Shown: piece after piece, positions 48,137 through 57,200 of the stretch
Position numbering within the stretch: position 1 is the first letter of the stretch
Layout of the letters: each line of letters begins with the position of its first letter
NCBI RefSeq assembly: GCF_000375525.1
Contig: NZ_AQXC01000011.1
Location: 26,188 to 90,187 of the forward strand
Source: Corynebacterium propinquum DSM 44285
Lineage (GTDB): Bacteria; Actinomycetota; Actinomycetes; Mycobacteriales; Mycobacteriaceae
DNA: 64,000 nucleotides
Direction of reading: 5' to 3'
The notes under the pieces: model-generated
What the model was told of the DNA's origin: nothing
Databases searched by the model: none
What the model saw: the letters and a program-made list of their open reading frames with translations, nothing else
Position numbers and translations under genes: made by a program

Positions 48137-49249
48137 CTAGTCGCGGTCGATAAACCGCAGGTGCTTGTCGACGTAGCGCTCCCCCGCCACCGGATGCGTG
48201 AGCACAAGATTGTCGAGCGCGGCGCGGTCATCGTCGGCAAGCATCAAGCTAGCTGCTGCCACATTCTCCTTAATGCGCGCCGGGTTGATACTGCCCGGCA
48301 ACACCAGCATGCCGCCCGGGTGCTGCGCACCGCGATCCAGCAACCACGCCAAAGCAATCTGGGCGGCGGTGGCGTCGTAACGCTGCGCGATCTCCGCGAC
48401 CCGGGCCGCATTACGCTGGTTTTGCGCGAAATTTTCCGGGTGCAGGCGCGGGCTGTTGGAATCCGCATTCGGCTCGGTGAGCTGGCCAGTAAGCATTCCC
48501 TTTGACAATGGGCTGTAGGCAATAAAACCGATTCCAAGCTGGGCGCAGGTCGGCAGCACGGATTCTTCTACTCCTCGCGACCACAGTGAGTATTCGCTTT
48601 CGACGGCTGCAACCGGGAATTCGCGGTGCGCGCGGGCAATGGTGGTGGCGGATGCCTCACACAAACCAAAGTGGGCGACTAGGCCTTCGTCGACAAGCTC
48701 ACCTACGGTGCCTGCGACCTCTTCGATGGGGACCTCCGGGTCGACACGGTGCTGCATAAAAAGATCCAGGCGCTCAACACCTAGGCGGCGGGCGGATTCC
48801 TGAGCGACACGACGGATATTCTCCGGGCGGGAATTCAGCTCGCCGGTGGGTTGGCCGTTGTCGATATTCCAACCAAACTTGGTGGCAATCGTCGGGGCCC
48901 GTTCCGGAGAGTTGCACGAAGAATTGCCCGGCGCCGCTGACGAAGCCCCCGCGGGGCCCTCCTGGCCCGCAGGCTGGGATTGAGCGCGGGCGAAGGCGTC
49001 GCCAAGCAGCTCCTCGCCGGTGTATGGCCCCTGGATCTCAGAGGTATCGAAAAACTCCACGCCCAGCTCGGCGGCGGTGCGCAACACCTGGATCATTTCT
49101 TCGCGGCGCGGTGAATCCGGATAAGAGTGCGGGGTCATGCCGGTACACCCCAATCCGATCGGGAAAACATCAAGGGGCCCGGACTGTGTTTCAGTCTGGC
49201 TCATTGTGGCGTCGGTGTGATGGTTGGGTTTGTTGGTTTTATCGCTCAT
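48137..49249 (-). CDS. Aldo/keto reductase
   Basis: 370 residues of the AKR superfamily, nearest to the yeast-YakC/AKR13-like group. FDTSEIQGPYTGEELLGDAF near residue 68 holds the catalytic Asp and the active-site Tyr, IATKFGW the Lys, and MQHRVDP the His. Near the C-terminus LPGSINPARIKENVAA binds NADPH phosphate. A Gly/Ala/Ser/Pro-rich insertion (about 92-115) lies between the Tyr and Lys motifs. Starts at 49249 or 49204 are possible. Substrate unknown. It separates menE from menA. Confidence 0.88.
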   Translation of the reverse strand: MSDKTNKPNHHTDATMSQTETQSGPLDVFPIGLGCTGMTPHSYPDSPRREEMIQVLRTAAELGVEFFDTSEIQGPYTGEELLGDAFARAQSQPAGQEGPAGASSAAPGNSSCNSPERAPTIATKFGWNIDNGQPTGELNSRPENIRRVAQESARRLGVERLDLFMQHRVDPEVPIEEVAGTVGELVDEGLVAHFGLCEASATTIARAHREFPVAAVESEYSLWSRGVEESVLPTCAQLGIGFIAYSPLSKGMLTGQLTEPNADSNSPRLHPENFAQNQRNAARVAEIAQRYDATAAQIALAWLLDRGAQHPGGMLVLPGSINPARIKENVAAASLMLADDDRAALDNLVLTHPVAGERYVDKHLRFIDRD

Positions 49250-49463
49250 GCTTCCACTCTAGGTCGCGACCTAGCACTAGTCTGTTCCGCGGAAACATTT
49301 CCACCTAAACATCGGGAATGTGCGCGTACCAGACCCGCGGCAATTCCCCAGCTGATGAGCACGCCGATCTCCCAATTAGTGGCCGCAACGTGTCCGCCGC
49401 TGCCGCCCCATCGTCGAATCCCGCCGATGTCATTCACTGTTTGTTAAGCCGTGAAATATAGCG

Positions 49464-49469
49464 CACAAT
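49464..49469 (+). promoter_or_regulatory. Predicted -10 box of leaderless menA transcript
   Basis: CACAAT is followed by GAATGC and then the ATG at 49476, with no ribosome-binding site. The 14-base stretch ACAATGAATGCATG is identical to that at the LysR gene start. Confidence 0.45.
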
Positions 49470-49475
49470 GAATGC

Positions 49476-50366
49476 ATGAGCGCTACAACGTATTCGGCCA
49501 CTACCCGCGATTGGATCCAGGCGGCACGGCCGCATACGTGGCCGAATGCGTTCGCTCCGGTTCTAGCCGGAACAGGCGCTGCGCTGTATCAAAATTCCGG
49601 GAAATTTGTCCCATTCTTCTTAGCCCTCATCGTCTCCTGGGCTTTGGTCATCGGGGTCAATTACGCAAACGATTATTCGGACGGCATACGAGGCACCGAC
49701 GACGAACGCACCGGCCCCACCCGGCTCACCGCCAGCAAACTCGCCCGCCCTGCAGACGTGAAAAAGGCAGCGTTCATTTCTTTCGGCGTCGCAGGCGTGG
49801 CAGGTCTCATCCTGGCGCTGTTGTCAGCCTGGTGGTTGATCCTGGTGGGCGCAGTGTGCTTGGCCGGGGCGTGGTTTTATACCGGAGGGAAAAACCCTTA
49901 TGGCTATAAGGGCCTGGGTGAGGTCGCGATCTTCATTTTCTTTGGCCTGATCGCGGTACTGGGCACCGAGTTCACCCAAGCAGGTGCCATCTCTGAGGTG
50001 GGCATTGGTTTAGCTATTTCCGTCGGCGCCATGTCCTCCGCGGTGAACCTGACCAACAACATCCGCGATATCGCCACCGACAAGCCAGCAGGCAAACGCA
50101 CCCTGGCGGTGATCCTGGGTGATTCCGCTTCCCGCAAGCTGTATACCGTGCTGCTGATCATCCCGTATATCGTGACGTTCGTCGTCGGCATCCTGGCATT
50201 CCCGGCCACGTGGATCGCGTTTATTTCCGGTTACTGGACGCTGAAGGCCCTGCACCGAGTAAATTCGGGGGCACGCGGTAGGCAGCTGGTCACCGTGTTG
50301 GCGCTGACTGGGCGTGCGATGGCGTTGTGGTCCGGGCTCATGTTTATCGCCCTGGCATTGGCCTAG
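49476..50366 (+). CDS. menA: 1,4-Dihydroxy-2-naphthoate polyprenyltransferase
   Basis: 296 residues, UbiA superfamily, about eight or nine membrane helices. It attaches the polyprenyl chain to dihydroxynaphthoate, using the product of the polyprenyl synthase encoded 15 kb away. The first Asp-rich motif NYANDYSDGIRGTDDERTGP lies near residue 64 and the second, NNIRDIATDKPAGKRT, near 190. The length is normal. The start is apparently leaderless. Confidence 0.95.
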   Translation: MSATTYSATTRDWIQAARPHTWPNAFAPVLAGTGAALYQNSGKFVPFFLALIVSWALVIGVNYANDYSDGIRGTDDERTGPTRLTASKLARPADVKKAAFISFGVAGVAGLILALLSAWWLILVGAVCLAGAWFYTGGKNPYGYKGLGEVAIFIFFGLIAVLGTEFTQAGAISEVGIGLAISVGAMSSAVNLTNNIRDIATDKPAGKRTLAVILGDSASRKLYTVLLIIPYIVTFVVGILAFPATWIAFISGYWTLKALHRVNSGARGRQLVTVLALTGRAMALWSGLMFIALALA

Positions 50367-50516
50367 ATTGCGTTGGCCTAGGTTGAGTCTAAGCCAGGAT
50401 TAGTTCTGGTCTTGGCCGACACCGGAGCCAGCCGTCGTCTGCCGCCGTAAGTCGTTGTCAGCCGTCAGTCGTCGTCAAGATTCAACAAAGCCCAAGAAGC
50501 CCATAGGAGGGCGTAT

Positions 50517-51446
50517 ATGGCAGGTGTGATCACTGCTTTTACCATCATCTTGTCGATCATCGCCGTGGGCTATGCGTTATCCCGATTCGGTGTCATCGGC
50601 AGCGATTCCCAACGGCTGGTCCTGAATAAAACCGCCTTTTACGCAGCCACGCCCTGCCTGCTGTTTACTTCGCTCGCGAAATCCGATCCGGGCACGCTCT
50701 TTTCCCCGGTACTTGCCGCCGTCGTCGCGTCCAGCCTGCTCACGGGCGCAAGCTATATCGTCGCCTCCCGCCTGTTTTTCCCGAAAGACTTGCCGACGAC
50801 CACCATGGGCGCGGCCTCGTCGTTTTATTTCAACTCCGTCAATATTGGGTTGCCGGTGAGTATCTATGTGGTCGGCGAGGCCACTTGGGTAATTTCCATC
50901 CTGATGCTGCAGATGGTGTTTTTCACGCCATTTATTCTGGCTGCGCTCAACGACGGACATGGGCGTACCCGTGGGGCGAAAATTGTTGATGGTATCCGTT
51001 CCGGGTTTTTGTCTCCGCTGGTGCTCGCGGGAATTGCGGGCATGGTTGTTGCGGTCGCTGGGTGGGAAATCCCGGAGGTTGTGATGGAGCCGATGTCGAT
51101 TATTGGTGGCGCATCCATCCCGATGATTTTGATCAGCTTTGGGGCTTCACTGACCTCAATCCATATCCTCGACGACCCGGCGGATCGCCCCGCCGTCATC
51201 ACCTCCACTGTCATGAAACTCGTGCTCATGCCGGTATTCGCGTGGCTGGCCGGCCTCGCACTGGGGCTAAGCAGCGACCACCTCTATGTCGCGGTGATCT
51301 TGGCCTGCTTGCCGACGGCGCAAAACGTGTACAACTACGCCGCGACCTACCAAAAAGGCCTCGCTGTTACCCGCGATACCGTCTTCTTGACGACGTTTGC
51401 TTCCCTGCCAGTCATGGCCGTGGTGGCCGGGATTTTCGGTAGTTAA
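50517..51446 (+). CDS. AEC-family transporter
   Basis: 309 residues with ten predicted membrane helices in two similar halves, the fold of the auxin-efflux-carrier (AEC) family, whose bacterial members move malate, malonate and similar acids. LVLNKTAFYAATPCLLF near residue 35 and the C-terminal CLPTAQNVYNYAATYQKG are conserved features. TAGGAGG lies eight bases before the ATG, an excellent ribosome-binding site. Substrate unknown. It stands alone downstream of menA, after 150 bp. Confidence 0.85.
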   Translation: MAGVITAFTIILSIIAVGYALSRFGVIGSDSQRLVLNKTAFYAATPCLLFTSLAKSDPGTLFSPVLAAVVASSLLTGASYIVASRLFFPKDLPTTTMGAASSFYFNSVNIGLPVSIYVVGEATWVISILMLQMVFFTPFILAALNDGHGRTRGAKIVDGIRSGFLSPLVLAGIAGMVVAVAGWEIPEVVMEPMSIIGGASIPMILISFGASLTSIHILDDPADRPAVITSTVMKLVLMPVFAWLAGLALGLSSDHLYVAVILACLPTAQNVYNYAATYQKGLAVTRDTVFLTTFASLPVMAVVAGIFGS

Positions 51447-51464
51447 AAGAGCTCGATGTGCTGG

Positions 51465-51905
51465 CTAGCGGCCAGCGAGTTCCCGGTTGACCCACTCTTT
51501 GCGGGCCCTGCGCTGCTGCGCCAACTTGGCGACGGCTTCTGTGGTTTCGATGCGGAGTTTTTTGAAGATCAGCATCGACAGCGGCAGCGCCACCAACAAT
51601 GCCAAAAGCGCCGATACCACCAGTGGCACTTGGGCTCCGATGAGTACTGCTAGCGCCTGAATCACGATGGTCAGGCCTAAGAAAAGCCCCAAGCGCGCAG
51701 CCCCGTATTTCAGCATCGCACGGGTTGCTTGCTTGCGGGTTTGTGGGTCGAGTTGAGGTTCCTCGGCATGCGGGCTATTGCTGGACAGGCCCGAGCCTTC
51801 TGCACCTTGTACGCCTTGTGCACCTGGTGCACCTGGTGCACCTGACCGAGCCGGGATACCGGTTTGCCCACCATTGCTATCTGGTTGATTAGTCACGAGA
51901 TTCAT
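51465..51905 (-). CDS. DUF4229 membrane protein with collagen-like head
   Basis: 146 residues from ATG 51905; a GTG at 51917 is the alternative. The C-terminal half has two membrane helices (about 60-105) and the tail FKKLRIETTEAVAKLAQQRRARKEWVNRELA, matching DUF4229 of actinobacteria. The N-terminal part (about 14-45) is a Gly-Ala-Pro repeat, GAPGAPGAQGVQGAEG, produced by short tandem DNA repeats and unlikely to be part of the family. Function unknown. Divergent from the next small gene. Confidence 0.7.
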   Translation of the reverse strand: MNLVTNQPDSNGGQTGIPARSGAPGAPGAQGVQGAEGSGLSSNSPHAEEPQLDPQTRKQATRAMLKYGAARLGLFLGLTIVIQALAVLIGAQVPLVVSALLALLVALPLSMLIFKKLRIETTEAVAKLAQQRRARKEWVNRELAGR

Positions 51906-51928
51906 CCTAAGTCGCACTGATCGTGCCG

Positions 51929-51934
51929 TAAAAT
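51929..51934 (+). promoter_or_regulatory. Predicted -10 box of leaderless transcript
   Basis: TAAAAT is followed by seven bases and the ATG at 51942, with no ribosome-binding site. No -35 box is evident. Confidence 0.45.
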
Positions 51935-51941
51935 GATCAGT

Positions 51942-52385
51942 ATGGGAAAGCTGATCTTGTTAGCGCTAATAGTCTTGGCTGCAGTCTTGGTATGGAAGGC
52001 TTTTGGTCCAGCATCCTGGAATCAAAACCGCCAGGCGAATTCTGTTAATCGTCCAGCAATCAAGGGGCCGGACGATGATGAAGAGTTCCTGTGGAATATT
52101 GAAAAGAATCGGTTTAAAGAACGTCGTCGGCAAGAACAAGAGCGACAACAGCGCCACGACGAGCAACAGCGTCACGAGGAACAACAGCGGGAAGAGAATC
52201 AACAGCACCAAGGCCGAGACCGGGGCACGTCAGACCGACGATCCGACGTGGGTGATCAGACGGATCCGAACACACACGGCGCGGAGGATTCCCGCAATAC
52301 AAACTCCCAGGACGGCTCACCAGATCCGGAGCAGTCGAAGAATTCGGACACCCCACGCGACAACGAGAAAACCGACGATCAGTAG
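51942..52385 (+). CDS. Small membrane-anchored protein with charged coiled tail
   Basis: 147 residues, family not recognised. A single N-terminal membrane helix (about 3-22, KLILLALIVLAAVLVWKAF) is followed by a short linker with PDDDEEFLWNIEK, then a run of Arg/Gln/Glu/His (about 50-85, repeated RHEEQQR-like units, likely a coiled helix) and a disordered Asp/Ser/Asn/Pro tail. The PDDDEEFLW stretch looks like a conserved short motif and may be the functional part. I chose ATG 51942 over 51933 because TAAAAT seven bases upstream suggests a leaderless start. Confidence 0.6.
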   Translation: MGKLILLALIVLAAVLVWKAFGPASWNQNRQANSVNRPAIKGPDDDEEFLWNIEKNRFKERRRQEQERQQRHDEQQRHEEQQREENQQHQGRDRGTSDRRSDVGDQTDPNTHGAEDSRNTNSQDGSPDPEQSKNSDTPRDNEKTDDQ

Positions 52386-52519
52386 CAGGCCGTTTTAGGC
52401 CACTTCAGTCCAATTCATCCCGCCTCAGTCCATTCCAGTCCAATTCCGCCGAAACGAAATTAGCGGTTGCGCGCACCTCTGTGAGCCAGTTAGGCTGCGG
52501 CCTAATTCAGCCCAGAGGC

Positions 52520-53512
52520 CTAGTTCAGCCCGGAGTAGGAATGCAGACCCGACACCACCATATTGATAAAGAAGAAGTTAAAGATCGTGGTGGCCAGGGC
52601 AACAATGTTGATCCACGCCGCACGCATGGCGCGCCATCCGGCGGTAGCACGGGCATGCAGATACGCCGCGTACAAGATCCAGGAGATTAAAGAAACGGTT
52701 TCTTTCGGATCCCAGTTCCACGGCCTACCCCACGCGGCTTCTGCCCAAATCGCACCCAACAAGATCCCCAGGCCAAGGACCGGAAGAGCCACAATCGCAG
52801 ACTTGTAAGCTAGCCCGTCGAGCTTTTTCGCGCTCGGCAGTGGTTTCACGATCGCACCGGCAATGCCGTCGCTCTCCTCGCCTTTCGGCTGCCAACGCCG
52901 CAACAAGTACAGCAGCGAAGCGACACCCGACAGCATGCCGATGGAACCGCCTAACACGGCAATGCCCACGTGGATCGGCAGCCAGAACGAACGCAGCGCT
53001 GGAACCAATGGGGCAGATTCTGCATAGAGGTGTGAACCACCGACGAACATCAAGATGAGAACGGGAAGCAGCAGCCAGGGCCACAACACACGCCATTCTT
53101 GGCGCTGACCAATAACCACAGCCGACACAACCATGGTGAGCAAAGTCAGCATGAGCGAATACTCATACATGTTGCCGAACGGGAACCTGCTGGTCGCCAA
53201 GCCACGAGTAAGCACGGCACCAGCCTGAACAATAATTCCCAGCCAGATCAGAGTCTGCGCCATACCTGACCACTTGCGGGCACCAGCTTCCAGTTCGTCG
53301 ACTGATTTACCACCGGCTCCTGCATCAGCATCGCGGTTATCATCGACAGCGCGACCGTCGGCCCCAACGCGTTCGAGTTGCCGGTGTGCGTCGATCACGC
53401 TTTTCACCTTGACGTAAAACACCAGGGCCACAACCAGGGAAATCGCATAAATAACGAACGTCGTCCGGAACATCAAGTCCGAGAAGTTGGACAGCGTTTG
53501 ATCAGCAAGCAT
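52520..53512 (-). CDS. ccsB: Cytochrome c biogenesis protein CcsB (CcsA/ResC type)
   Basis: 330 residues from ATG 53512. About eight membrane helices carry the haem-handling WWD domain, WAEAAWGRPWNWDPKET near residue 270, and flanking His residues. With ResB it forms the system II synthase that attaches haem to apocytochrome c outside the membrane. A hydrophilic insertion (about 50-80, with DDNRDADAGAGGK) is unusual but tolerable in a cytosolic loop. It follows resB by 262 bp, on the same strand. Confidence 0.93.
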   Translation of the reverse strand: MLADQTLSNFSDLMFRTTFVIYAISLVVALVFYVKVKSVIDAHRQLERVGADGRAVDDNRDADAGAGGKSVDELEAGARKWSGMAQTLIWLGIIVQAGAVLTRGLATSRFPFGNMYEYSLMLTLLTMVVSAVVIGQRQEWRVLWPWLLLPVLILMFVGGSHLYAESAPLVPALRSFWLPIHVGIAVLGGSIGMLSGVASLLYLLRRWQPKGEESDGIAGAIVKPLPSAKKLDGLAYKSAIVALPVLGLGILLGAIWAEAAWGRPWNWDPKETVSLISWILYAAYLHARATAGWRAMRAAWINIVALATTIFNFFFINMVVSGLHSYSGLN

Positions 53513-53751
53513 TAATCCACACTTTCCTATCGTGATCACGACGTTTCCGGACCAACATCCGCGGATGCTGCAGGAAACATTTGCACTTCAAGCTACCGCA
53601 GATCTGCCGTGAACCTCAACTAACGATAGGTTCGACATAATCCTTTCGGATGATGAACGCGAAGCCACAAAACAGCAAACTCTAACTGCCGATTCACCGG
53701 TCACTATTCTCATTCACCGGCCACTGGCCCCAACAAAGGCCGACAGGAACC

Positions 53752-53791
53752 ATGCTAATCCCGGGTATACAATGCTAGTCCCGCGTATACA
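53752..53791. repeat. 20-bp tandem duplication over the resB stop codon
   Basis: Two adjacent 20-bp units (53752-53771, 53772-53791), ATGCTARTCCCGSGTATACA, differ at two positions. The right unit contains the resB stop (TAG at 53775-53777) and last codons; the left unit is its non-coding copy. Confidence 0.85.
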
Positions 53792-55448
53792 AATCGTCTT
53801 CTTCCACATCATCCGGATCCGGCAGCGCAAACAACTCCCGGTAGATCTTGTCCAGTTCTTCACCCCAGCCAGCGCGGTCAGTACGAGCCAGTCCAGCCAT
53901 CTCGATATCCGTGGTGCCATCGCCATTATCGGTAAACCGCACCCAAATACGGCGGCGCTTAATCACCAGCGAACCCACCAACGACAACAGCATCACGATC
54001 GTCGACAGCAACACCCAGCGCTGGAACGGATCATGCGCGATCTGGTAGTTCGCAAACTCCGAAGCACCGTCGAAAGTCAGCTCAGTCCCATCGTCCAGGG
54101 TGATGGACTCGCCTACTTCCAAGTTCACGCGCTCCAACTTCTGCAACTGACCGCTATGGATCAGCGTCTGGTCCAGGTCGAAAATTGACTGCGCGATACC
54201 CGTATCCAATCCGGCATCACCCCGGTAAACATCAATCGCCACCGCAGGATTACGCATCTCCGGGAAAGCTGAAGTCAACAGCTCACCGTTTTCACCCTGC
54301 CAATCAGCCGTCGGCGCGAACAGACCCTGCAGCGCAATCTGATTCTGCCGACGCTCATACAGATCTGGATACATACCGGCGGGAGGATCGAAACGCATCG
54401 CACCGGAAGACAAGAAGTTCACCAAATCATCCGGCCGGAACTGCCAAGTCTGGGTCCGGGTTTCCCCATTAGGCCACTTCACGGTAAACGTCGGCGCGAA
54501 ACCGTGACCTTGCAAATACACGCGATCGCCATCAATACGCAGCGGATCATTCACCCGCAACTGGTAGTCATCCCACGTTTCCGGGTCAGAAAAAATCTCG
54601 TCGCCCTGGGCATAAGAAATATCAGAACTGAACATCTCCGCCTGCCCATTAGGCAGATAATCAGCCTGGAAATTATGGGCAATGAAACAGAACGGGTTCA
54701 GGCCCGTGCCGTCGAAAAGCGGCCCGGCGCGGAAAGAGTCAAAACTAGATACTGAAGTATTACAGAACTCCGTGGACTGATCCAGCTCCACCGCGTGGTC
54801 ATAACTACCAGAGGCAGTAACAATAATGATCTGACCCTCGTAATAGACCATGCGGCCTGCAGCCACCGTCACCAAAATGGCAACCAACGCGATGTGGAAT
54901 AACAAGTTCGCCAATTCGCGCCCGTAACCGCGCTCCGCAGAAATAGACGGTCTCCCGGCGCGGTCCTCATCGGCGCTAAATTCCGAGATCCGCCAGCGGC
55001 GCAGCAGCCGTAACGTCTCAGCGCGGGCGTCGGCAAGCGATTTATCCAGGGTGCCCGTGTGGTGATGCGGCATCCGGTGCAAGAAACGCGGGGCTCGGGT
55101 CGGGCGCGCGCGCCAGGCCTTATAGTGATCCCAACTACGCGGGATAATACAGCCAACCAACGAAGCCGCCAGCAACGTGAAAATCGCAATGAACCAGGAG
55201 GACTGGAAGACGTCGAAAAGCTGCAGCGAATCGTAGACCTCGGCGAGTTTGCCGTTGTTCGCGATATATTCGTTGACGTTGTCCTCATTCAACGAGCGCT
55301 GCGGCAATAACGCGCCCGGCACCGCGGCGATAGCCAACAGGAACAACAGCACCAGCGCCGTACGCATGCTGGTCAGCCAATTCCAGGCTCGTTTCCACAA
55401 TCGCCAAGGCAACCAGGATTTACGCGCGGTAGTGTCCGTAGTGTCCAC
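53775..55448 (-). CDS. resB: Cytochrome c biogenesis protein ResB
   Basis: 557 residues. Three N-terminal membrane helices (about 25-45, 80-100 and 190-210), a large extracytoplasmic domain (about 215-445) and a final helix near 450-470 are the ResB/Ccs1 architecture. The sequence LTSMRTALVLLFLLAIAAVPGALLPQR is a family landmark. It partners CcsB in haem delivery. It lies downstream of ccdA (87 bp), so ccdA-resB-ccsB follow one another and are likely an operon with the resA-like gene. Confidence 0.93.
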   Translation of the reverse strand: MDTTDTTARKSWLPWRLWKRAWNWLTSMRTALVLLFLLAIAAVPGALLPQRSLNEDNVNEYIANNGKLAEVYDSLQLFDVFQSSWFIAIFTLLAASLVGCIIPRSWDHYKAWRARPTRAPRFLHRMPHHHTGTLDKSLADARAETLRLLRRWRISEFSADEDRAGRPSISAERGYGRELANLLFHIALVAILVTVAAGRMVYYEGQIIIVTASGSYDHAVELDQSTEFCNTSVSSFDSFRAGPLFDGTGLNPFCFIAHNFQADYLPNGQAEMFSSDISYAQGDEIFSDPETWDDYQLRVNDPLRIDGDRVYLQGHGFAPTFTVKWPNGETRTQTWQFRPDDLVNFLSSGAMRFDPPAGMYPDLYERRQNQIALQGLFAPTADWQGENGELLTSAFPEMRNPAVAIDVYRGDAGLDTGIAQSIFDLDQTLIHSGQLQKLERVNLEVGESITLDDGTELTFDGASEFANYQIAHDPFQRWVLLSTIVMLLSLVGSLVIKRRRIWVRFTDNGDGTTDIEMAGLARTDRAGWGEELDKIYRELFALPDPDDVEEDDLYTRD

Positions 55449-55535
55449 TGTGGGCTCCTTCGGGAAAATCGCAGGGTGGGCAGGAGGCAGGATAGGCAGG
55501 GTGAGCGGGGTAGCCAGGCTAGCCGGGGCGGCCAG

Positions 55536-56483
55536 TTAGATCAGGGTGGTGCCATAATCGACGGTCCATTGGCGAATGTAATTGATGAATTCCGCCCACA
55601 AGCCCATCGCCAGCGCGAGGCCGACAAGGATCATCAGCACGCCACCGATGGTCTGAATGGTGCGGGAATTTTTGCGCAACCAATCGATCGAACGCATCGC
55701 TTTGGCAGAACCCAGCGCGAACAGCACAAACGGCAGCCCCAAACCCAGGCAATAACCAATGATCATGATCACACCGCGGGCTGCGGTGCTGCCTTCGGTG
55801 CCAGCGGAAATCGAAATGATCGCCGCCAGGGTCGGCCCCAAACACGGCGTCCACCCCAACGCGAACACTCCACCCAGCAGCGGCGCGCCTGCCCAGGTAC
55901 TCCATTTTTTCGGTTCCGCACGGGTGTCACGCTGCAGGAACTTCACGCCACCCAAAAACACGACCCCCATCAGGATCGTGACGACGCCGCCGACCCGCTG
56001 CAAGGTTTCCGCATTGGCATTAATGGCACTCAAGGCACCGAAAACAGAGACCGTCGCCAACAGGAAGACCACGGTAAAACCAGCGATGAATAGCAGCGAT
56101 GCACCAACCACTGCCCACTGGCGGCGCTTGGCGACGCGAACACCATAACGGTCATCCAACTCCACCGACCCGCCAGCGACGCCCGCAAGGTAGGAAATAT
56201 AGCCCGGAACCAGCGGGACGACGCATGGCGATGCGAAAGACACGAGCCCGGCCAGCGCGGCAGCGAGAAACCCCAGAATCAGCGGACCGCTGGCGGCGGC
56301 ATCCGCGAACGACGATGCAGAAGCAGCAGCAATCGAGCTGGCACTGGCAAAAGAACTGTCGCTGACGATAGAACTCGCACTGGCACTGGCGTGAAAGCTG
56401 GCGTTAACGGCTTGTTCGGTAATCACTGGATACGGGTTTTCTGGGTTCAGCAGGTTCACAAACTCCATAGACGCTATAGACAC
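55536..56483 (-). CDS. ccdA: Thiol-disulfide exporter CcdA with Ser/Ala-rich head
   Basis: 315 residues. The family core, with six membrane helices, starts near residue 68 (LGFLAAALAGLVSFASPCVVPLVPGY) and has the two redox Cys: one in FASPCVVPLVPG, the other in WTPCLGPTLAAI. It passes reducing power across the membrane to ResA-like thioredoxin, keeping apocytochrome Cys reduced. The first 65 residues include a 38-residue Ser/Ala repeat stretch (ASASSIVSDSSFASASS) not typical of CcdA. The 9-bp gap to the upstream resA-like gene implies co-transcription. Confidence 0.92.
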   Translation of the reverse strand: MSIASMEFVNLLNPENPYPVITEQAVNASFHASASASSIVSDSSFASASSIAAASASSFADAAASGPLILGFLAAALAGLVSFASPCVVPLVPGYISYLAGVAGGSVELDDRYGVRVAKRRQWAVVGASLLFIAGFTVVFLLATVSVFGALSAINANAETLQRVGGVVTILMGVVFLGGVKFLQRDTRAEPKKWSTWAGAPLLGGVFALGWTPCLGPTLAAIISISAGTEGSTAARGVIMIIGYCLGLGLPFVLFALGSAKAMRSIDWLRKNSRTIQTIGGVLMILVGLALAMGLWAEFINYIRQWTVDYGTTLI

Positions 56484-56492
56484 GACCGTCGG

Positions 56493-57119
56493 CTAGCTTT
56501 CGTCGAGAAGCGGCAATGCTGCATCAAGAATGTCCTGGTCGGTAACTTCCCGCAGGAAAACCGCAGCCGGGCGATGTTGTTTATCCAGGATGATCGTCGT
56601 CGGCACCACGGAAGTGGGGATGCCGCCTAGCGCAGCCGCCGACCGGAATGGTGGATCATAAATCGACGGGTACTCCACGCCATTGTCCTTGACAAAATCC
56701 TGCGCGATCGTCTGGTTATAATCCCGGACGTTTATGCCCAAAACGGTCCCGCCGGATTCACTCAGCTTCTCGTGGGCACGCTGCAGGTCGTCGACCTCAG
56801 CGCGGCACGGCGCGCACCACTGGCCCCACGAGTTCAGGACGACGACTTCGCCCGCGAAATCATCCAGCGCTACTGTCTCGCCCTCATCCAGTAACGACGG
56901 GCCACGTAAATTAGCGATCGGCTGCCGCTCGGATTCCTCATAGAAGATTTCCGTTTGCCCGCCTGGGGTATGAAACTCGAACGTTCCGCCCACATCAGAA
57001 ACCGCATTCTTATTGGCTTCTTCCGACGCACACGCAGCCAAAGTCAACGACAACGCCCCCGCCACGACAAGCGACGCTGCGGCACGGGAACGTCGGAATG
57101 GTCCAAAAGTCGTAATCAT
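56493..57119 (-). CDS. TlpA/ResA-like thiol-disulfide lipoprotein
   Basis: 208 residues from ATG 57119; the frame is open eight codons further. A lipoprotein signal with lipobox LAAC (Cys near 30) is followed by a thioredoxin domain. The active site WCAPCRAE lies near residue 104, preceded by VVLNSWGQ. In system II cytochrome c maturation such proteins reduce the CXXCH motif of apocytochrome c, taking electrons from CcdA encoded next. The cis-Pro loop GGIPTSVVPTTIIL is present, so it should be active. Confidence 0.9.
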   Translation of the reverse strand: MITTFGPFRRSRAAASLVVAGALSLTLAACASEEANKNAVSDVGGTFEFHTPGGQTEIFYEESERQPIANLRGPSLLDEGETVALDDFAGEVVVLNSWGQWCAPCRAEVDDLQRAHEKLSESGGTVLGINVRDYNQTIAQDFVKDNGVEYPSIYDPPFRSAAALGGIPTSVVPTTIILDKQHRPAAVFLREVTDQDILDAALPLLDES

Positions 57120-57200
57120 AGTACCCCTAGTATCGCCCAACATGGCAGCTGAACCAAGTTGGGAACTAGGGGCGAGTATCTGAGACCAGAGCTGTTCGAG

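Noticed and set aside
52400-52450. CAGTCCAATTC-type repeats as a CRISPR-like array
   Set aside because: Units are only 10-11 bp, irregularly spaced and degenerate; there is no repeat-spacer pattern and no cas gene.
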